NCBI GenBank assembly: GCA_029721435.1
Contig: CM056574.1
Span: forward strand, 5,749,501 to 5,813,500
Direction: 5' to 3'
Source: Gymnothorax reevesii
Lineage: Eukaryota > Chordata > Actinopteri > Anguilliformes > Muraenidae
DNA: 64,000 nucleotides
Made by a program: the position numbers and the translations under genes. Shown here in pieces: positions 1 through 12,300 of the stretch. Every line of letters begins with the position of its first letter. The first letter of the stretch is position 1. Below the pieces are notes generated by a model that saw only the letters and a program-made list of their open reading frames with translations, searched no databases and had not been told where the DNA came from.

Positions 1-1290
1 CTGTTCAAAAGAACGATGCAGACTTTCCAAATAAGTTATTTCTCGCCTATCCTTGGCACTGGCGTAGCCGCCAATGTTATACGATGCTGTTACCCTTGAA
101 CTTCCATTTGTCGGTAAGTTGGCGCTGATGTTTGGATAGCCTCCGGGGGCCTGTTGTTCGAAACCTAGATATGGGATTAAGCCGGGTTATGTTGGTAATC
201 CTGGCTTAATTTAGCCTGTAGTCAGTTGTTTTAAAGCTGGATAACTTCATACTGGTCAGGTTACCATGGTGAGTCATTCTCCACAGTTAGCCTGCTCCAG
301 ATCAGGTTAAATGCCATGCTTAGTTGATTCTGTTGTCTTATCTGTGGAGTCAGTCAGTGGCTGCGCTGATCAGAAATCAATGTGTTTTACACAGTTATTC
401 CATGTTCTGATGGAGGTTACGTATTGGCCTCGTTTTTGAACAAACAACACTTAGGCTAAATAAATAAATAAGAAAAAGCATATAAATTAAAAAAACATGA
501 TCAACATTAAAAAAAATAAAATAAAGTTAGCCTATTAGGCTAGTTCTTCTTCATAATTAGGCCTATTCGTGTGTTCATCATTGTGAATAAACACCATTCA
601 TATTATTTGACAGCTCAATTATCTGATTTTATCAAAGTTATTAGGGTATATAGAAATGGCTGCACTTGCAAAGGTGCTTTCAGTGAAGTCAGTGATGAGG
701 GTAATAGCTGCCCTATATTAAGTCCCATGAACGTGTCCTTTCCTTCACAATGGTGAGTCCTGTTCTGGAGGACATTGTAGATGAAGAAGTAATTGTCCGG
801 TGGGCATTTTGACCCCAGAAAGTACTTTGGGACAGGTCCGGTCCTCTAGCATCCAGTGAAGAGTGTCTATTTGAGAGATACAGATTTTCAGCAGGGGGCA
901 TCCGGTACCTTGGACTGCTGGGTCCCAGAATCCAACGGCGGGCAGCACAGAGCCGCGCAATGACCGTTCCACAGATGGTCTGTGTTGCGCTCCATTCTTT
1001 TAGCGAGAAGCTCTTTTCTATACTCCATCGGGGATGCGGAGAACCTCAATAATGGAGCTGTGTGCTGGGCCATCCGCCTCGTGTATTTGGCTCTTATATC
1101 AGTCGTGCACATTCTTATAACATTCCCTGGCCGCTTTTTTGAGTACAGAAACTCGTAAATCCAGCTGAATGGCCAGTAAATCAAGCATTTCAGCATTTAG
1201 CTGTGAGAGCACAGAAACGTTACACATATTTATAAGGACAACAACACAACTGACAAGACTGCCAGGTTACTTCATAAAGATATTGTGGGT
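1..1290. other. No recognisable gene (left edge)
   Basis: I see no convincing coding region here. The open frames are short, overlap on both strands and match no family I recognise. The sequence is AT-rich around 430-560. It ends at the target-site duplication of the LTR element that follows. Confidence 0.5.
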
Positions 1291-1294
1291 GAAA

Positions 1295-1785
1295 TGTTAT
1301 GGCCCCAATTTGTTATTACATTTACAACACAAACAGCAACAGCAAGGGATGACAGAAACTGTTTTAAAAACTTTAACACATTTAATCAACAGACAAAGAC
1401 AATAACAACTAACTAACAAATAATGACCAAGATTGAATAAAAAAAAAACAGAAATATTTACTGTCCCTTTTTGTGGGGTGGCTTGGTGATGTCCTGGATA
1501 ATGAAAATGCTCAAACACAGGCAAAGAAATCCACAAAAGAAACGTCACAGGTCTTGAACAGAATGGCAGGTCTGGTCATCTTCTTGCAATTTCTCCTACT
1601 ACTTTACTGTCTCAATTCTTTTCCTTATATACTCTTTTGCAGACCCCACCCACATTTAGACCTCTTTTTTTTAACTTTCTGAGACTTGCCCCAGACATGT
1701 TCAGGACATGTCTAAACATGACTCCAGTCTGAGCTTAACAAAAAAAAGTAAATACTGCCATCTAGTGGCCTATATTCACATTACA
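1295..1785 (-). repeat. 3' LTR of copy 1
   Basis: This 491-bp LTR begins TGTTATGGCC on the plus strand and ends CACATTACA, giving TG...CA ends on the element's own strand. It contains a TATATAA-type box near 1637. On the element's strand it is preceded by a purine-rich tract (GGAATGGAGG, next to 1786), the likely polypurine tract. It is nearly identical to the LTR at 5575-6073. Confidence 0.9.
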
Positions 1786-1918
1786 CCTCCATTCCAAAAG
1801 GGAAAAATTTTGACTCATAAAGGCAAAATTTTTCTTTTCAATACAAAATGGTTAAGTGAACACTTGTCTATACATACATATCATACAATATTCAAACACA
1901 TGATATATATATACACAT

Positions 1919-4900
1919 TCAAACACGGGATAAGCAATCAGCAATTACATTGTCTGTACCCTTCACATGCTTAATTTCCAAGTCAAACTCCTGTAAAATC
2001 AAACTCCAATTCAACAATCTCCGATTCTTGTTTTTCATCTTACTCAAAAACATTAACGGATTGTGGTCAGTGTACACAATCATTGGCTTTTGCCCTGTAC
2101 AAACATAAACATCAAAGTGTTGTAAAGATAGAACCAGAGCCAACAGTTCCTTCTCTATTGTGGAATAGTTCCTTTGGTGGCGATTGAACTTCCTGGAGAA
2201 GTATGCCACGGGATGCTCAATGTCATCAGAGTCACTTCTCTGTAGGAGCACAGATCCACAAGCTTGGTCGCTAGCATCGACCACGATGGAGAACGGTTTG
2301 TTGAAGTCAGGAGATTTGAGCACGGGGAAGTGACACAGCAGAGACTTCAGGCAATCGAAGGCTCTCTGGCATGCATCATCCCAGGTGAACTTTACCCCTT
2401 TCTTCAGTTGGTTAGTTAGACTGAGAGCAATCTCAGCAAAGTTCTTGCAGAACTTGCGGTAGTACCCGATCATTCCAAGGAAGCGGCGCAAAGCTTTTTT
2501 GTTGTCAGGAACTGGAAAGTCCATGATGGCTTGGACTTTAGCATTTATGGGTGCCACCTTACCCTGGCCTATGACGTAGCCAAGATAGGTGACAGTAGCA
2601 CAACCAAAGTCACTCTTGCTCAGGTTAACAGTCAGGTTAGCCTGGGTCAGGCGCTGGAACAACGTCTCTACATCTTTTAGATGTTCTTCCCAGGAGTCAC
2701 TCCATGTGATCAGGTCATCGATGTACACACCCGTGTGTGGTAATCTGGCGATTGTAGACTGTATCATCCTTTGGAACGTGGCTGGGGCATTTTTCATGCC
2801 AAAGGGTAGGACTTCATACTGGTACAATCCAGATGGTGTGGCAAAAGCAGAGATGCTCTTGGCGCCCTCAGTTAAAGGCACACACCAATAACCCTTCAAT
2901 AAATCAATCTTGGTCAGAAACTTTGCTTGCCCTACACTATCAATACAATCATCAATCCTAGGTATTGGAAACACATCAGTTCTAGTTACAGCATTGACTT
3001 TGCGATAATCTGTACAGAATCTAGTACTTCCATCAGGTTTTGGAACTAGCACACAGGGTGAACTCCAATCGGAGTTGGAGGGTCTGATAATATCATGTTT
3101 TAACATGTACTCAACCTCTTTCTCAGCAATCTTTCTCTTTTCAGGATTCATCCGGTATGGATGCTGTTTTATTGGTTTGGCATCACCAACATCTACATCA
3201 TGAGAGGCTATAGTAACTCTCTTTGGAACATCAGGAAACAAATCCTCATATTTCTTGATCAACCTTTCAAACTGATCTCTCTGTGAGGGTTCTAAGTGCT
3301 GGAGTTTTACATCAAGATGACCTCCTAAAGGTAAACTATGAGCCATTGTTAAGATCTCATTCCTATAGACCTTCGGAACAACAATTTGCCTGACCACTGC
3401 CCAATCTGCATTGGCAGGGATATCAGGAGGGCGCCACTTCCGCATCAACACACCATCCTTGAGATAATACCCAACTGGAACTGCGTCTATTTCTTTATCA
3501 GGAAGGGCTCTCCTCTTTAGTACACAAATTTCAGGATCATTAGTTTGCTCCTCAATCAACCGCTTTCTGGACAGAGACAAGTCTCCAGACACATCAGAAT
3601 CACCAGACCCATCCGGCTGGCTGAATAGAGAACTGATAAAAGTATCTGATAAGTCCTCAAACGGAGAAACCATAGTAGGCCAATCAGAGTCATGAGGCGA
3701 ACCACCTGAGTCCTGACTATTCAATGTACTGGACGGCACCACATCATCTTCTTCTTTAGCCTTCTTGGCCATAGCACGAGTCACTGCGCAAAAAGGATAC
3801 AGAGATGGGTCCTCATCCCCATCTTCAGTGCTCGGCTGTGAAGTAAGATGAACAGGGGGAATTACTTTGCCCCCAGCCAGGTCATTGCCCAGCAACAGAG
3901 AAACACCCTTTATAGGTAGACTTGACATAAGTCCCACCTTTACCTGTCCTGTAACTAAATCTGACTTCAAGAATATAGAGCGCAGGGGTACAGATACAGT
4001 CCTCCCTTCAATACCTTGTACAAGTATGAAATCCCCTGAAGCGGTCTCATCACGTAACTCCAAGGAGTCCATCAACAAAAGTGACTGAGAAGCTCCGGTA
4101 TCCCTTAGGATATATATGGGGATAGGAGTAGTATGCTCATTCAGAGCCACAAATCCCTCTGACACAAATGGAAGAAATTCCTCCCTCACAAAGTCAGCTG
4201 TATCAGGCTTTTTAGCCCCACAAGAAGCAGGCAATTTAGCAGATTGGTTATCTACTACAGGGGTTTCTAACCTTGTTTTCACAAAGGCATTTGGTTTGGT
4301 ATCCTTTTCTTTTTCTTTCTTAGCTTTAAGGAACCAACAGTTAGTTGTAACATGACCAGATTTCTTGCAATAACTGCAAACTAGACCACTTTTGTCACTG
4401 TCAGCTTTCACACTTTGATCAGACCTGTTACTGGATTTCGGAGCACCATCACCAGATTTGTCTTTGTCTTTGGGTGAGGAATCTTGGGTATCACCATAAC
4501 CCTTTTTCTGAAATTGGGACCATCTATTATTACTGCTAGACTGAAATTTGGACTTATGTGTGAGAACATATTCATCTGCAAATTTGGCAGCTGATTGCAA
4601 ATTCAGTGCTTGCTTCTCATTAAGGTAGGTCTTAACATCATCTTTAACACAGTTCTTGAATTCTTCAACTAACACCATCTCTTTTAGTGAGTTGAAATCA
4701 TCCTTGACCTCCATAGAAGTACACCAGCGCTCAAAGCAAACCTGCTTTTCATTAGCAAATTCAACATAAGTCTGATTTTCAGATTTCTTCAGACCTCTGA
4801 ATTTCTGTCGGTAAGCCTCTGGAACCAACTCATAAGCTCTCAAAATAACCTTTTTGACAACCTCATAATCAGAGGAATCATCTGCAGACAAAGCCGAATA

Positions 4901-4936
4901 GGCTTGTTGAGCTTTACCCTTGAGGACAGTTTGCAT
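1919..4936 (-). pseudogene. Copy 1 gag-pol ORF lacking integrase
   Basis: The 1005-residue open frame aligns end to end with the ORF of copy 2. It keeps the SCAN-like capsid region, the CCHC knuckle (CxxC...HxxxxC), the protease DTGA motif, RT with a YIDD catalytic box, and RNase H with the TDHN motif. Between the residues GGHLDV and KLQHLEPS the whole integrase block of 382 codons is missing, and the frame is kept. Both breakpoints fall in a 10-bp direct repeat (ATCTTGATGT) that is present twice in copy 2 and once here (3309-3318). The upstream gag frame is shifted, so this is not a functional polyprotein gene. Confidence 0.88.
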
Positions 4937-5489
4937 TTATTTTCAGTTTGAATTTTTATTTTTAGTTGCTCCATTTGGAGTCTTTCTTCTCTATCGAATT
5001 TCTCTAATTCAAAATCTCTCTGTCTCTGTCTCTCTCTTTCTGCTCTTTCCTCTTTCTCTCTCTCAAATTCTCTTTGTTTCTCTTTTTCTTCCCTCTCAAA
5101 TTCTCTTTGTTTCTCTTTTTCCCCCCTTTCTTTTTCTCTTTCCTCCCTTTCTTTTTTCTCTTCTCTTGCTAATTTTTCCAACTCAAACTGCCTTTGTTTT
5201 CTTTTTCTTCCCTTTCAATCTCTATCATTTTTAATTTAAGTTCCATTTCTATATTTGGATTTTCCACTGGAAACTGTTCCAGATCTCCTGGTGCAAACAC
5301 ATTTTCATCAATGTAATATTCAACTATCTCTCTAGCCAGTCTTGCTTTTCGCATGGCTGGTTTCACCTCTGTCAGCTCTAAATGTCTGCAAATTTCTAGC
5401 AGTTCTGTCTTTTTAAAAGACTTCAAAACCCCTACGGTTGGTGATGCCAAGAAATCATCCATTGCTGTTGTCAATATATATGTATTCAA
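4840..5489 (-). pseudogene. Copy 1 gag N-terminal region, frameshifted
   Basis: The frame from 5489 encodes the conserved gag start (MDDFLASPTVGVLKSF...) and then an extremely Glu/Lys/Arg-rich segment predicted to be coiled coil. It shifts frame near 5210 and continues in another frame to about 4840. About 127 nt seen in copy 2 (9231-9357) are absent at the gag/capsid junction near 4936. The break leaves gag separated from the downstream ORF. Confidence 0.75.
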
Positions 5490-5553
5490 TTAAAAAAATT
5501 AATTTTAAAATTTGAAATGCTAGATTTTTGATAAATGACTCACAAAATGGTCT

Positions 5554-5571
5554 ATCCCGGACGAGCCCCCA
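5554..5571 (-). other. Primer binding site, tRNA-Pro type
   Basis: On the minus strand, four bases after the LTR end, the 18-mer TGGGGGCTCGTCCGGGAT is complementary to the 3' end of tRNA-Pro. It is the same primer site known from gammaretroviruses such as MLV. It lies where reverse transcription would start. Confidence 0.85.
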
Positions 5572-5574
5572 ATT

Positions 5575-6073
5575 TGTTATGGCCCCAATTTGTTATTACA
5601 TTTACAACACAAACAGCAACAGCAACAGCAAGGGATGACAGAAACTGTTTTAAAAACTTAAACGCATTTAATCAACAGACAAAGACAATAACAACTAACT
5701 AACAACTAATGACCAAGATTGAATAAAAAAAAAACAGAAATATTTACTGTCCCTTTTTGTGGGGTGGCTTGGTGATGTCCTGGATAATGAAAATGCTCAA
5801 ACACAGGCAAAGAAATCCACAAAAGAAACGTCACAGGTCTTGAACAGAATGGCAGGTCTGGTCATCTTCTTGCAATTTCTCCTACTACTTTACTGTCTCA
5901 ATTCTTTTCCTTATATACTCTTTTGCAGACCCCACCCACATTTAGACCTCTTTTTTTTTAACTTTCTGAGACTTGCCCCAGACATGTTCAGGACATGTCT
6001 AAACATGACTCCAGTCTGAGCTTAACAAAAAAAAGGTAAATACTGCCATCTAGTGGCCTATATTCACATTACA
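5575..6073 (-). repeat. 5' LTR of copy 1
   Basis: This 499-bp LTR has the same ends as the LTR at 1295-1785. It differs mainly by an extra AACAGC unit in a (AACAGC)n tract and a few substitutions. The GAAA target duplication follows at 6074-6077. Confidence 0.9.
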
Positions 6074-6077
6074 GAAA

Positions 6078-8146
6078 ACACTTGTGGACCAAGTGTTCTC
6101 TTAACCCCTATAAATCTACCTTCAAGGAATGGACACTGTAGTGCCTTCTTGTAAGTCACTTCTTAGACGCCGTTCAGGGGTTTCAATTTGCACATTGTTT
6201 ATTGTTTAACAAAATGGAAATAATAAGACAGTTCTTAAGGTCCATGAAACTAAACTGCACGTCAAACAAAACGATAGGTAAATAATGTATTCAAACTATA
6301 AAACTTTCCAAAAAATAAACAAACATATGCACGGACACAATTATGCATTGAAAAACCGTATGCCTGCTGGCGTCTCCAAGTTTCCACGTCCACCACAGTT
6401 CCACCACATCCAAACATTCCACTCAAGCACCTGTCTTTGTCTCAGACGCGCGCTTCATAATTAAGCAGGTGCATCAATTAACCCTTTCTACACCGGGCTC
6501 CAGTTAGGCCAAAGCCAAAGATTCCACACAGTATTCATTCAGCCAGCAGGGGTCTCAAACGGAAAGCAAACAAATGGACAAGATGGCTCCTACAGACACA
6601 TTCTCCAGAGTCTGATGTGATCAGGTTTATTGCAAGTCGCTCAAAATGAAGTACAAAACCCAGGCTGGTCTGCGCGAACCACATAGCATTCATTCTTCTT
6701 CAATCACCCGACACAGACTGACCACTGGCTGTCCGAAAGCCTTGTATTTATTACCCTTTTGGCACGTCCCTCTAGGTGGGATTAAATGTGGCTCGTCCCA
6801 CTTTATACAAAATTATTAATTCTGATTGGTTCAGTGTCATATAGCAACCCTCCACCCTTAGTAACAAGTTAACCATTACATCATAGTGTAAATTCATTTT
6901 AAGCCTCCAGGGACGCACGAAGACCACATTTGAGCCTCCCAAACCTTGGGTTCAGCAAAAGTTCAGTAACTAATCTAGGTCATGGATGGTTCCAGAACAC
7001 TTAGCTGCGCATGCTCCGGTAGTGGGTCCAGGCTGACCAATATGGTCATTCCGGAAGATTAGCTCATCTAGCCAACCTTGGTCGGCCGGTTTGCAGTCCT
7101 GTTATCTTGCTTTTGGCAGATTTATGAGTTTATGCATCTTCTCTGCTCCAGTGTTGTAGCAGTTTTGAGGGGCCACAAGAACCTGGTTGAGTTCCCTCTG
7201 TTTAAATGTGATTATAGTACTATTCTGAATATAGAACCTTTTGGGACATTTTCCCAACCACAATATTTTCTGCTGTTTTCTAATAAAACAACGCTGGTAA
7301 CGTTTGCCCTAGCATCTGAAACAAGCTAACGTTTGCTCGACTGTAACATCACAGTAACATCACATGCACTGCGCAGTATTGTACCAATTACAAGACTCCC
7401 GCTATTCAAACAGCGACTGTGCTTGTGAGCGACGTGCACTCGCTTATTTGCAGAGCGAAAATGAATTGATGCTGGTTAGGGCTGGGGTTAGTTTGGTGAG
7501 CATGTCAGCGACGCCAACTCGCTTATTTGCGGAGCAAAAATGAACCAACAAATAAAGCAGGGGTTTTCCTGTCAAGGAGAGAAGTCGCAAACTCTGTGTC
7601 AGTTTTTAATCCTTCCAGATCATGGAGTTACTTCCACCTCTAAAAAGCCACTCCGATGTTCACTCTGCTTTTATCCCGGGTTTGTAAACTCTTTCTTTTG
7701 TGCTTTTTTTTTTATCCTGGCTTCCTTTTTTTTTTTTTTTTTTTGCTCGTCTTAGCCGTATGTGCTGTTGCCAGTAACGGAGGTATCGGTATTTTTTTCC
7801 TCGCTGATGGCTCTAAGCTCCTGAACCCGCTTTGGGAGATTTGAACTTGACTGAGCACCGGCGTGAACTGTGGAGAAAGAGGAAGGAAGAGGGGCTGTCT
7901 GCAGCGCGAGCATGTGCACTGTTTGACGGCTGTCAGACACCATCCTGGCTCTAATTGGTTCTTTTTGGTCGGTCGGAACGATTCTTTTAAATTCCAGTAG
8001 GAGCATTAGGAGGGTTTAAAGGAGCCTTTTTTTTAATTAGAGGGTACTAGTTTTGTGTAATACTGTCTGTACACTGTGACAGTTTTTGCAAAAATGACAC
8101 AAAGTTACTAAACTTACCAACTGCAGCTTTAAGACAAGAACGACGG
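6078..8146. other. No recognisable gene between LTR elements 1 and 2
   Basis: I find no supported coding sequence. A ~30-bp segment with the core ACTCGCTTATTTGC is directly repeated at about 7438 and 7519. A T-rich run lies at 7705-7743. The stretch around 7750-8030 looks like dispersed-repeat sequence, but I cannot name the family. Confidence 0.4.
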
Positions 8147-8640
8147 TGTAATGTGAATAGAGGCCACTAGATGGCAGTATTTACCTTTTTTTTTGTTAAG
8201 CTCAGACTGGGGTTATGTTTGGACATGTTTCAGACATTTCTGGGGCAAGTCCCCGAAAATTAAAAAAAAGAGGTCTAAATGTGGGTGGGGTCTGCAAAAG
8301 AGTATATAAAGGGGAGACAGTTGAGACAGTAAAGTAGTAGTATGAGAAATTGCAAGGAGAAGGATACATGCGACCAGACCTGTCACTCTGTTCAAGACCT
8401 GTGAAGTTTCTATTGTGGATTTTTGCTGTGTTTGAGCATTTTCCTTACCCAGGACATCTCCAAGCCACCCCAACAAACAAGGGACTGTAAATATTTCTGT
8501 TTTTTTTGTTTTGTTAATCAATCTTGGTCAGTTAGTTAGTTGTTATTAGTCTTTGTCTGTTTAATTAAATGTGTTTAAGTTTTAAATTGTTTCTGTCATC
8601 CCTTGCTGTTGCTGTGTAATAACAAATTGGGGCCATAACA
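8147..8640 (+). repeat. 5' LTR of copy 2
   Basis: This 494-bp LTR runs from TGTAATGTGAATAG to GGCCATAACA. A TATATAAA box lies near 8301. It differs at many positions from the 3' LTR of the same element. Confidence 0.88.
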
Positions 8641-8643
8641 AAT

Positions 8644-8661
8644 TAGGGGCTCGTCCGGGGG
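8644..8661 (+). other. Primer binding site of copy 2 (degenerate tRNA-Pro type)
   Basis: Just after the LTR the sequence AGGGGCTCGTCCGGGG matches most of the tRNA-Pro primer site seen in copy 1, with a few mismatches. Boundaries are good to within a few bases. Confidence 0.65.
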
Positions 8662-8755
8662 AGACCATTTTGTGAGTCATTTATTAAAAATCTAACATTT
8701 CAAATTGTAAAATTGTTTTTGTGAATTTTCCTATATAAATATATTGACATCAGCA

Positions 8756-9274
8756 ATGGATGATTTCTTGGCATCACCAACCGTAGGGGTTTTGAAGTCT
8801 TTTAAAAAGACCGAACTGTTGGAAATATGCAGACATTTGGAGCTGACAGAGGTAAAACCAGCCATGCGAAAAGCAAGACTGGCTAGAGAGATAGTTGAAT
8901 ATTACATTGATGAGAATGTGTTTGCACCAGGAGATCTGGAACAGTTTCCAGTGGAAAATCCAAATATAGAAATGGAACTTAAATTAAAAATGCTAGAGAT
9001 TGAAAGGGAAGAAAAAGGAAAACAAAGGCAGTTTGAGTTGGAAAAATTAGCTAGAGAAGAGAAGAAAGAAAGGGAAGAAAGAGAGAAAGAAAGGGAAGAA
9101 AAAGAAAAACAAAGAGAATTTGAGTTAGAAAAATTTGCAAGACAGAGAGATTTTGAATTAGAGAAATTCGATAGAGAAGAAAGACTCCAAATGGAGCAAC
9201 TAAAAATTAAAATAGCAACTGAAAATAAATTTCGGGCTAGCCAGGAGGTAAAATTGGTGCCTCCATTTTCGTAA
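8756..9274 (+). pseudogene. Copy 2 gag N-terminal ORF ending in a premature TAA
   Basis: The ATG at 8756 starts MDDFLASPTVGVLKSF, conserved in all three copies; an in-frame ATG lies 12 bases upstream. An N-terminal helical segment is followed by about 90 residues dominated by Glu, Lys and Arg, a probable long coiled coil. The ORF stops at TAA 9272-9274, in the same frame as the pol ORF that begins downstream. Copy 3 has GAA at the matching codon, so the stop is a point mutation rather than a conserved gag/pol boundary. Confidence 0.8.
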
Positions 9275-9352
9275 AAGGATGTTGACAACTATTTCCAGTG
9301 TTTTGAAAAGGTAGCAAAGAGTTGCCAGTGGCCAAAGGAACACTGGCCTCTG

Positions 9353-12300
9353 ATGTTGCAAACTGTCCTCAAGGGTAAAGCTCAACAAGCCTATTCGGCT
9401 TTGTCTGCAGATGATTCCTCTGATTATGAGGTTGTCAAAAAGGTAATTTTGAGAGCTTATGAGTTGGTTCCAGAGGCTTACCGACAGAAATTCAGAGGTC
9501 TGAAGAAATCTGAAAATCAGACTTATGTGGAATTTGCTAATGAGAAGAAGGTTTGCTTTGAGCGCTGGTGTACTTCTATGGAGGTCAAGGATGATTTCAA
9601 CTCACTAAAAGAGATGGTGTTAGTTGAAGAATTCAAGAACTGTGTTAAGGATGATGTTAAGACCTACCTTAATGAGAAGCAAGCACTGAATTTGCAGTCA
9701 GCTGCCAAATTTGCAGATGAATATGTTCTCACACATAAGTCTAAATTTCAGTCTAGCAGTAACAATAGATGGTCCCAATTTCAGAAAAAGGGTTATGGTG
9801 ATACCCAAGATTCCTCACCCAAAGACAAAGACAAATCTGGTGATGGTGCTCAGAAATCCAGTAACAGGTCTGATCAAAGTGTGAAAGCTGACAGTGACAA
9901 AAGTGGTCTAGTTTGCAGTTATTGCAAGAAATCTGGTCATGTTACAACTAACTGTTGGTTCCTTAAAGCTAAAAAAGAAAAAGAAAAGGATACCAAACCA
10001 AATGCCTTTGTGAAAACAAGGTTAGAAACCCCTGTAGTAGATAACCGATCTGCTAAATTGCCTGCTTCTTGTGGGGCTAAAAAGCCTGATACAGCTGACT
10101 TCGTGAGGGAGGAATTTCTTCCATTTGTGTCAGAGGGATTTGTGGCTCTGAATGAGCATACTACTCCTGTCCCCATATATATCCTAAGGGATACCGGAGC
10201 TTCTCAGTCACTTTTGTTGATGGACTCTTTGGAGTTACGTGATGAGACCGCTTCAGGGGATTTCATACTTGTACAGGGTATTGAAGGGAGGACTGTATCT
10301 GTACCCCTGCGCTCTATATTCTTGAAGTCAGATTTAGTTACAGGACAGGTAAAGGTGGGACTTTTGTCAAGTCTACCTATAAAGGGTGTTTCTCTGTTGC
10401 TAGGCAATGACCTGTCTGGGGGCAAAGTAGTTCCCCCTGTACATCTTACTTCACAGCCGAGCACTGAAGATGGGGATAAGGACCCATCTCTGTATCCTTT
10501 TTGCGCAGTGACTCGTGCTATGGCCAAGAAGGCTAAAGAAGAAGATGTTGTGGTGCCATCCAGCACATTGAATAGTCAGGACTCAGGTGGTTCGCCTCAT
10601 GACTCTGATTGGCCTACTATGGTTTCTCCGTTTGAGGACTTATCAGATACTTTTATCAGTTCATTGTTCAGCCAGCCAGATGGGTCTGGTGATTCTGATG
10701 TGTCTGGAGACTTGTCTCTGTCCAGAAAGCAGTTGATTGAGGAGCAAACTAATGATCCTGAAATTTGTGTACTAAAGAGGAGAGCCTTTCCTGATAAAGA
10801 AATAGACGCAGTTCCAGTTGGGTATTATCTCAAGGATGGTGTGTTGATGCGGAAGTGGCGCCCTCCTGATATCCCTGCCAATGCAGATTGGGCAGTGGTC
10901 AGGCAAATTGTTGTTCCGAAGGTCTACAGGAATGAGATCTTAACAATGGCTCATAGTATACCTTTAGGAGGTCATCTTGATGTTAACAAGACTGTTGATA
11001 AGATCATGAAACACTTCTTTTGGCCTGGGCTTCGGAAAGATGTTTCCAACTTTTGCAAAACCTGTCACACTTGTCAAGTAGTTGGAAAACACCAGTTAGA
11101 CCCACCCGTAGGTCCATTGCAGCCTATCCCAGCATTTGGGGAGCCATTCTCTAAGGTCATTGTTGATTGTGTTGGTCCATTACCCAAGACTAGATCTGGA
11201 AATCAGTACTTGTTGACAATCATGTGTGCATCTACCAGATTCCCTGAAGCCATACCTCTACGTAACATCAAGGCAACTGCAATCTCAAAGGCTTTGATAA
11301 AGTTCTTCACGTTGTTTGGCCTTCCCAGGGAAATTCAGTCAGACCAAGGTAGCAATTTCACTTCAGGATTGTTTCAGCAGGTTGTGTATGAACTAGGTGC
11401 AAAGCAGATTCTTTCTAGTGCCTATCATCCAGAAAGTCAGGGTGCCTTAGAGCGGTTTCATTCCACTCTCAAGACAATGATGAGGACTTATTGTTATGAC
11501 CATGAGAAAGACTGGGATGAAGGTGTTCATTTGCTGTTGTTTGCAGCTAGAGAAGCAGTGCAGGAGTCTACTGGATTCAGTCCATTTCAGCTAGTGTTTG
11601 GTCATGAAGTGAGAGGACCTTTGCTATTATTGAGTGAACAATGGCAAGAGGAAGAGCCGCACATCAGTCTGTTAGACTATGTTAGCAAGTTCAAGGAAAG
11701 ATTGCGTGCAGCTTGTGACCTAGCCAAAGAGAACTTGAAATCAAGTCAGGGAAAAATGAAAACTTGGTATGATCATAAGGCTAGAAGCCGTGAGTTTAAA
11801 CCAGGAGACAAGGTCCTTGTGTTGTTTCCCTTGCAGTCCAATCCTTTGCAGGCTAGATTTCATGGTCCTTATGAAATTCTGACAAAACTCAATGATCTCA
11901 ATTACATTGTGAAGACTCCAGATAGGAGAAAACCAAAACAATTGTGTCATATTAACATGCTAAAGCCTTATCATGACAGAAATGCTAGGGTTGCAGCTGT
12001 CACTTCAGATTCTCCAATGGTCGAAACATGTGAAGATGAGGGGGAGTTTCAAGATGATGAACCAAGAATTAAAGCTGAAGTTCTTTCATGTAAATTGTCA
12101 AACACTGAAGTGTTGCAAAATCTTGATGTAAAACTCCAGCACTTAGAACCCTCACAGAGAGATCAGTTTGAAAGGTTGATCAAGAAATATGAGGATTTGT
12201 TTCCTGATGTTCCAAAGAGAGTTTCTATAGCCTCTCATGATGTAGATGTTGGTGATGCCAAACCAATAAAGCAGAATCCGTACCGAATGAATCCTCAAAA

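Larger units (their letters stand above)
1291..6077 (-). mobile_element. Gmr1-type Ty3/gypsy LTR retrotransposon, copy 1 (integrase deleted)
   Basis: This is a full-length element on the minus strand with two LTRs (1295-1785 and 5575-6073). It is bounded by a 4-bp target duplication GAAA (1291-1294 and 6074-6077). The LTRs run TGTAATGTG...CCATAACA and differ by only a few substitutions and small indels, so the insertion is fairly young. Inside are a tRNA-Pro-type primer site, a gag region, and a pol ORF with protease, RT and RNase H but no integrase. Relative to copy 2 it lacks 1146 nt covering all of integrase and about 127 nt in gag. The second deletion breaks the frame. It could not integrate without integrase supplied by another copy. 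Confidence 0.9.

Noticed and set aside
4920..5234. Hydrophobic Phe/Leu-rich plus-strand frame that looks like a membrane protein
   Set aside because: It is the complement of the Glu/Lys/Arg-rich gag coiled coil. The same pseudo-membrane frame appears opposite gag at 14573-14767.
9272..9274. Stop-codon readthrough signal between gag and pol
   Set aside because: Copy 3 has GAA at the same codon, so this looks like a point mutation. No readthrough context or pseudoknot is evident.
10946..12129. Integrase upstream of RT as a new element type
   Set aside because: This order is already described for Gmr1-like Ty3/gypsy elements of fish and other deuterostomes.
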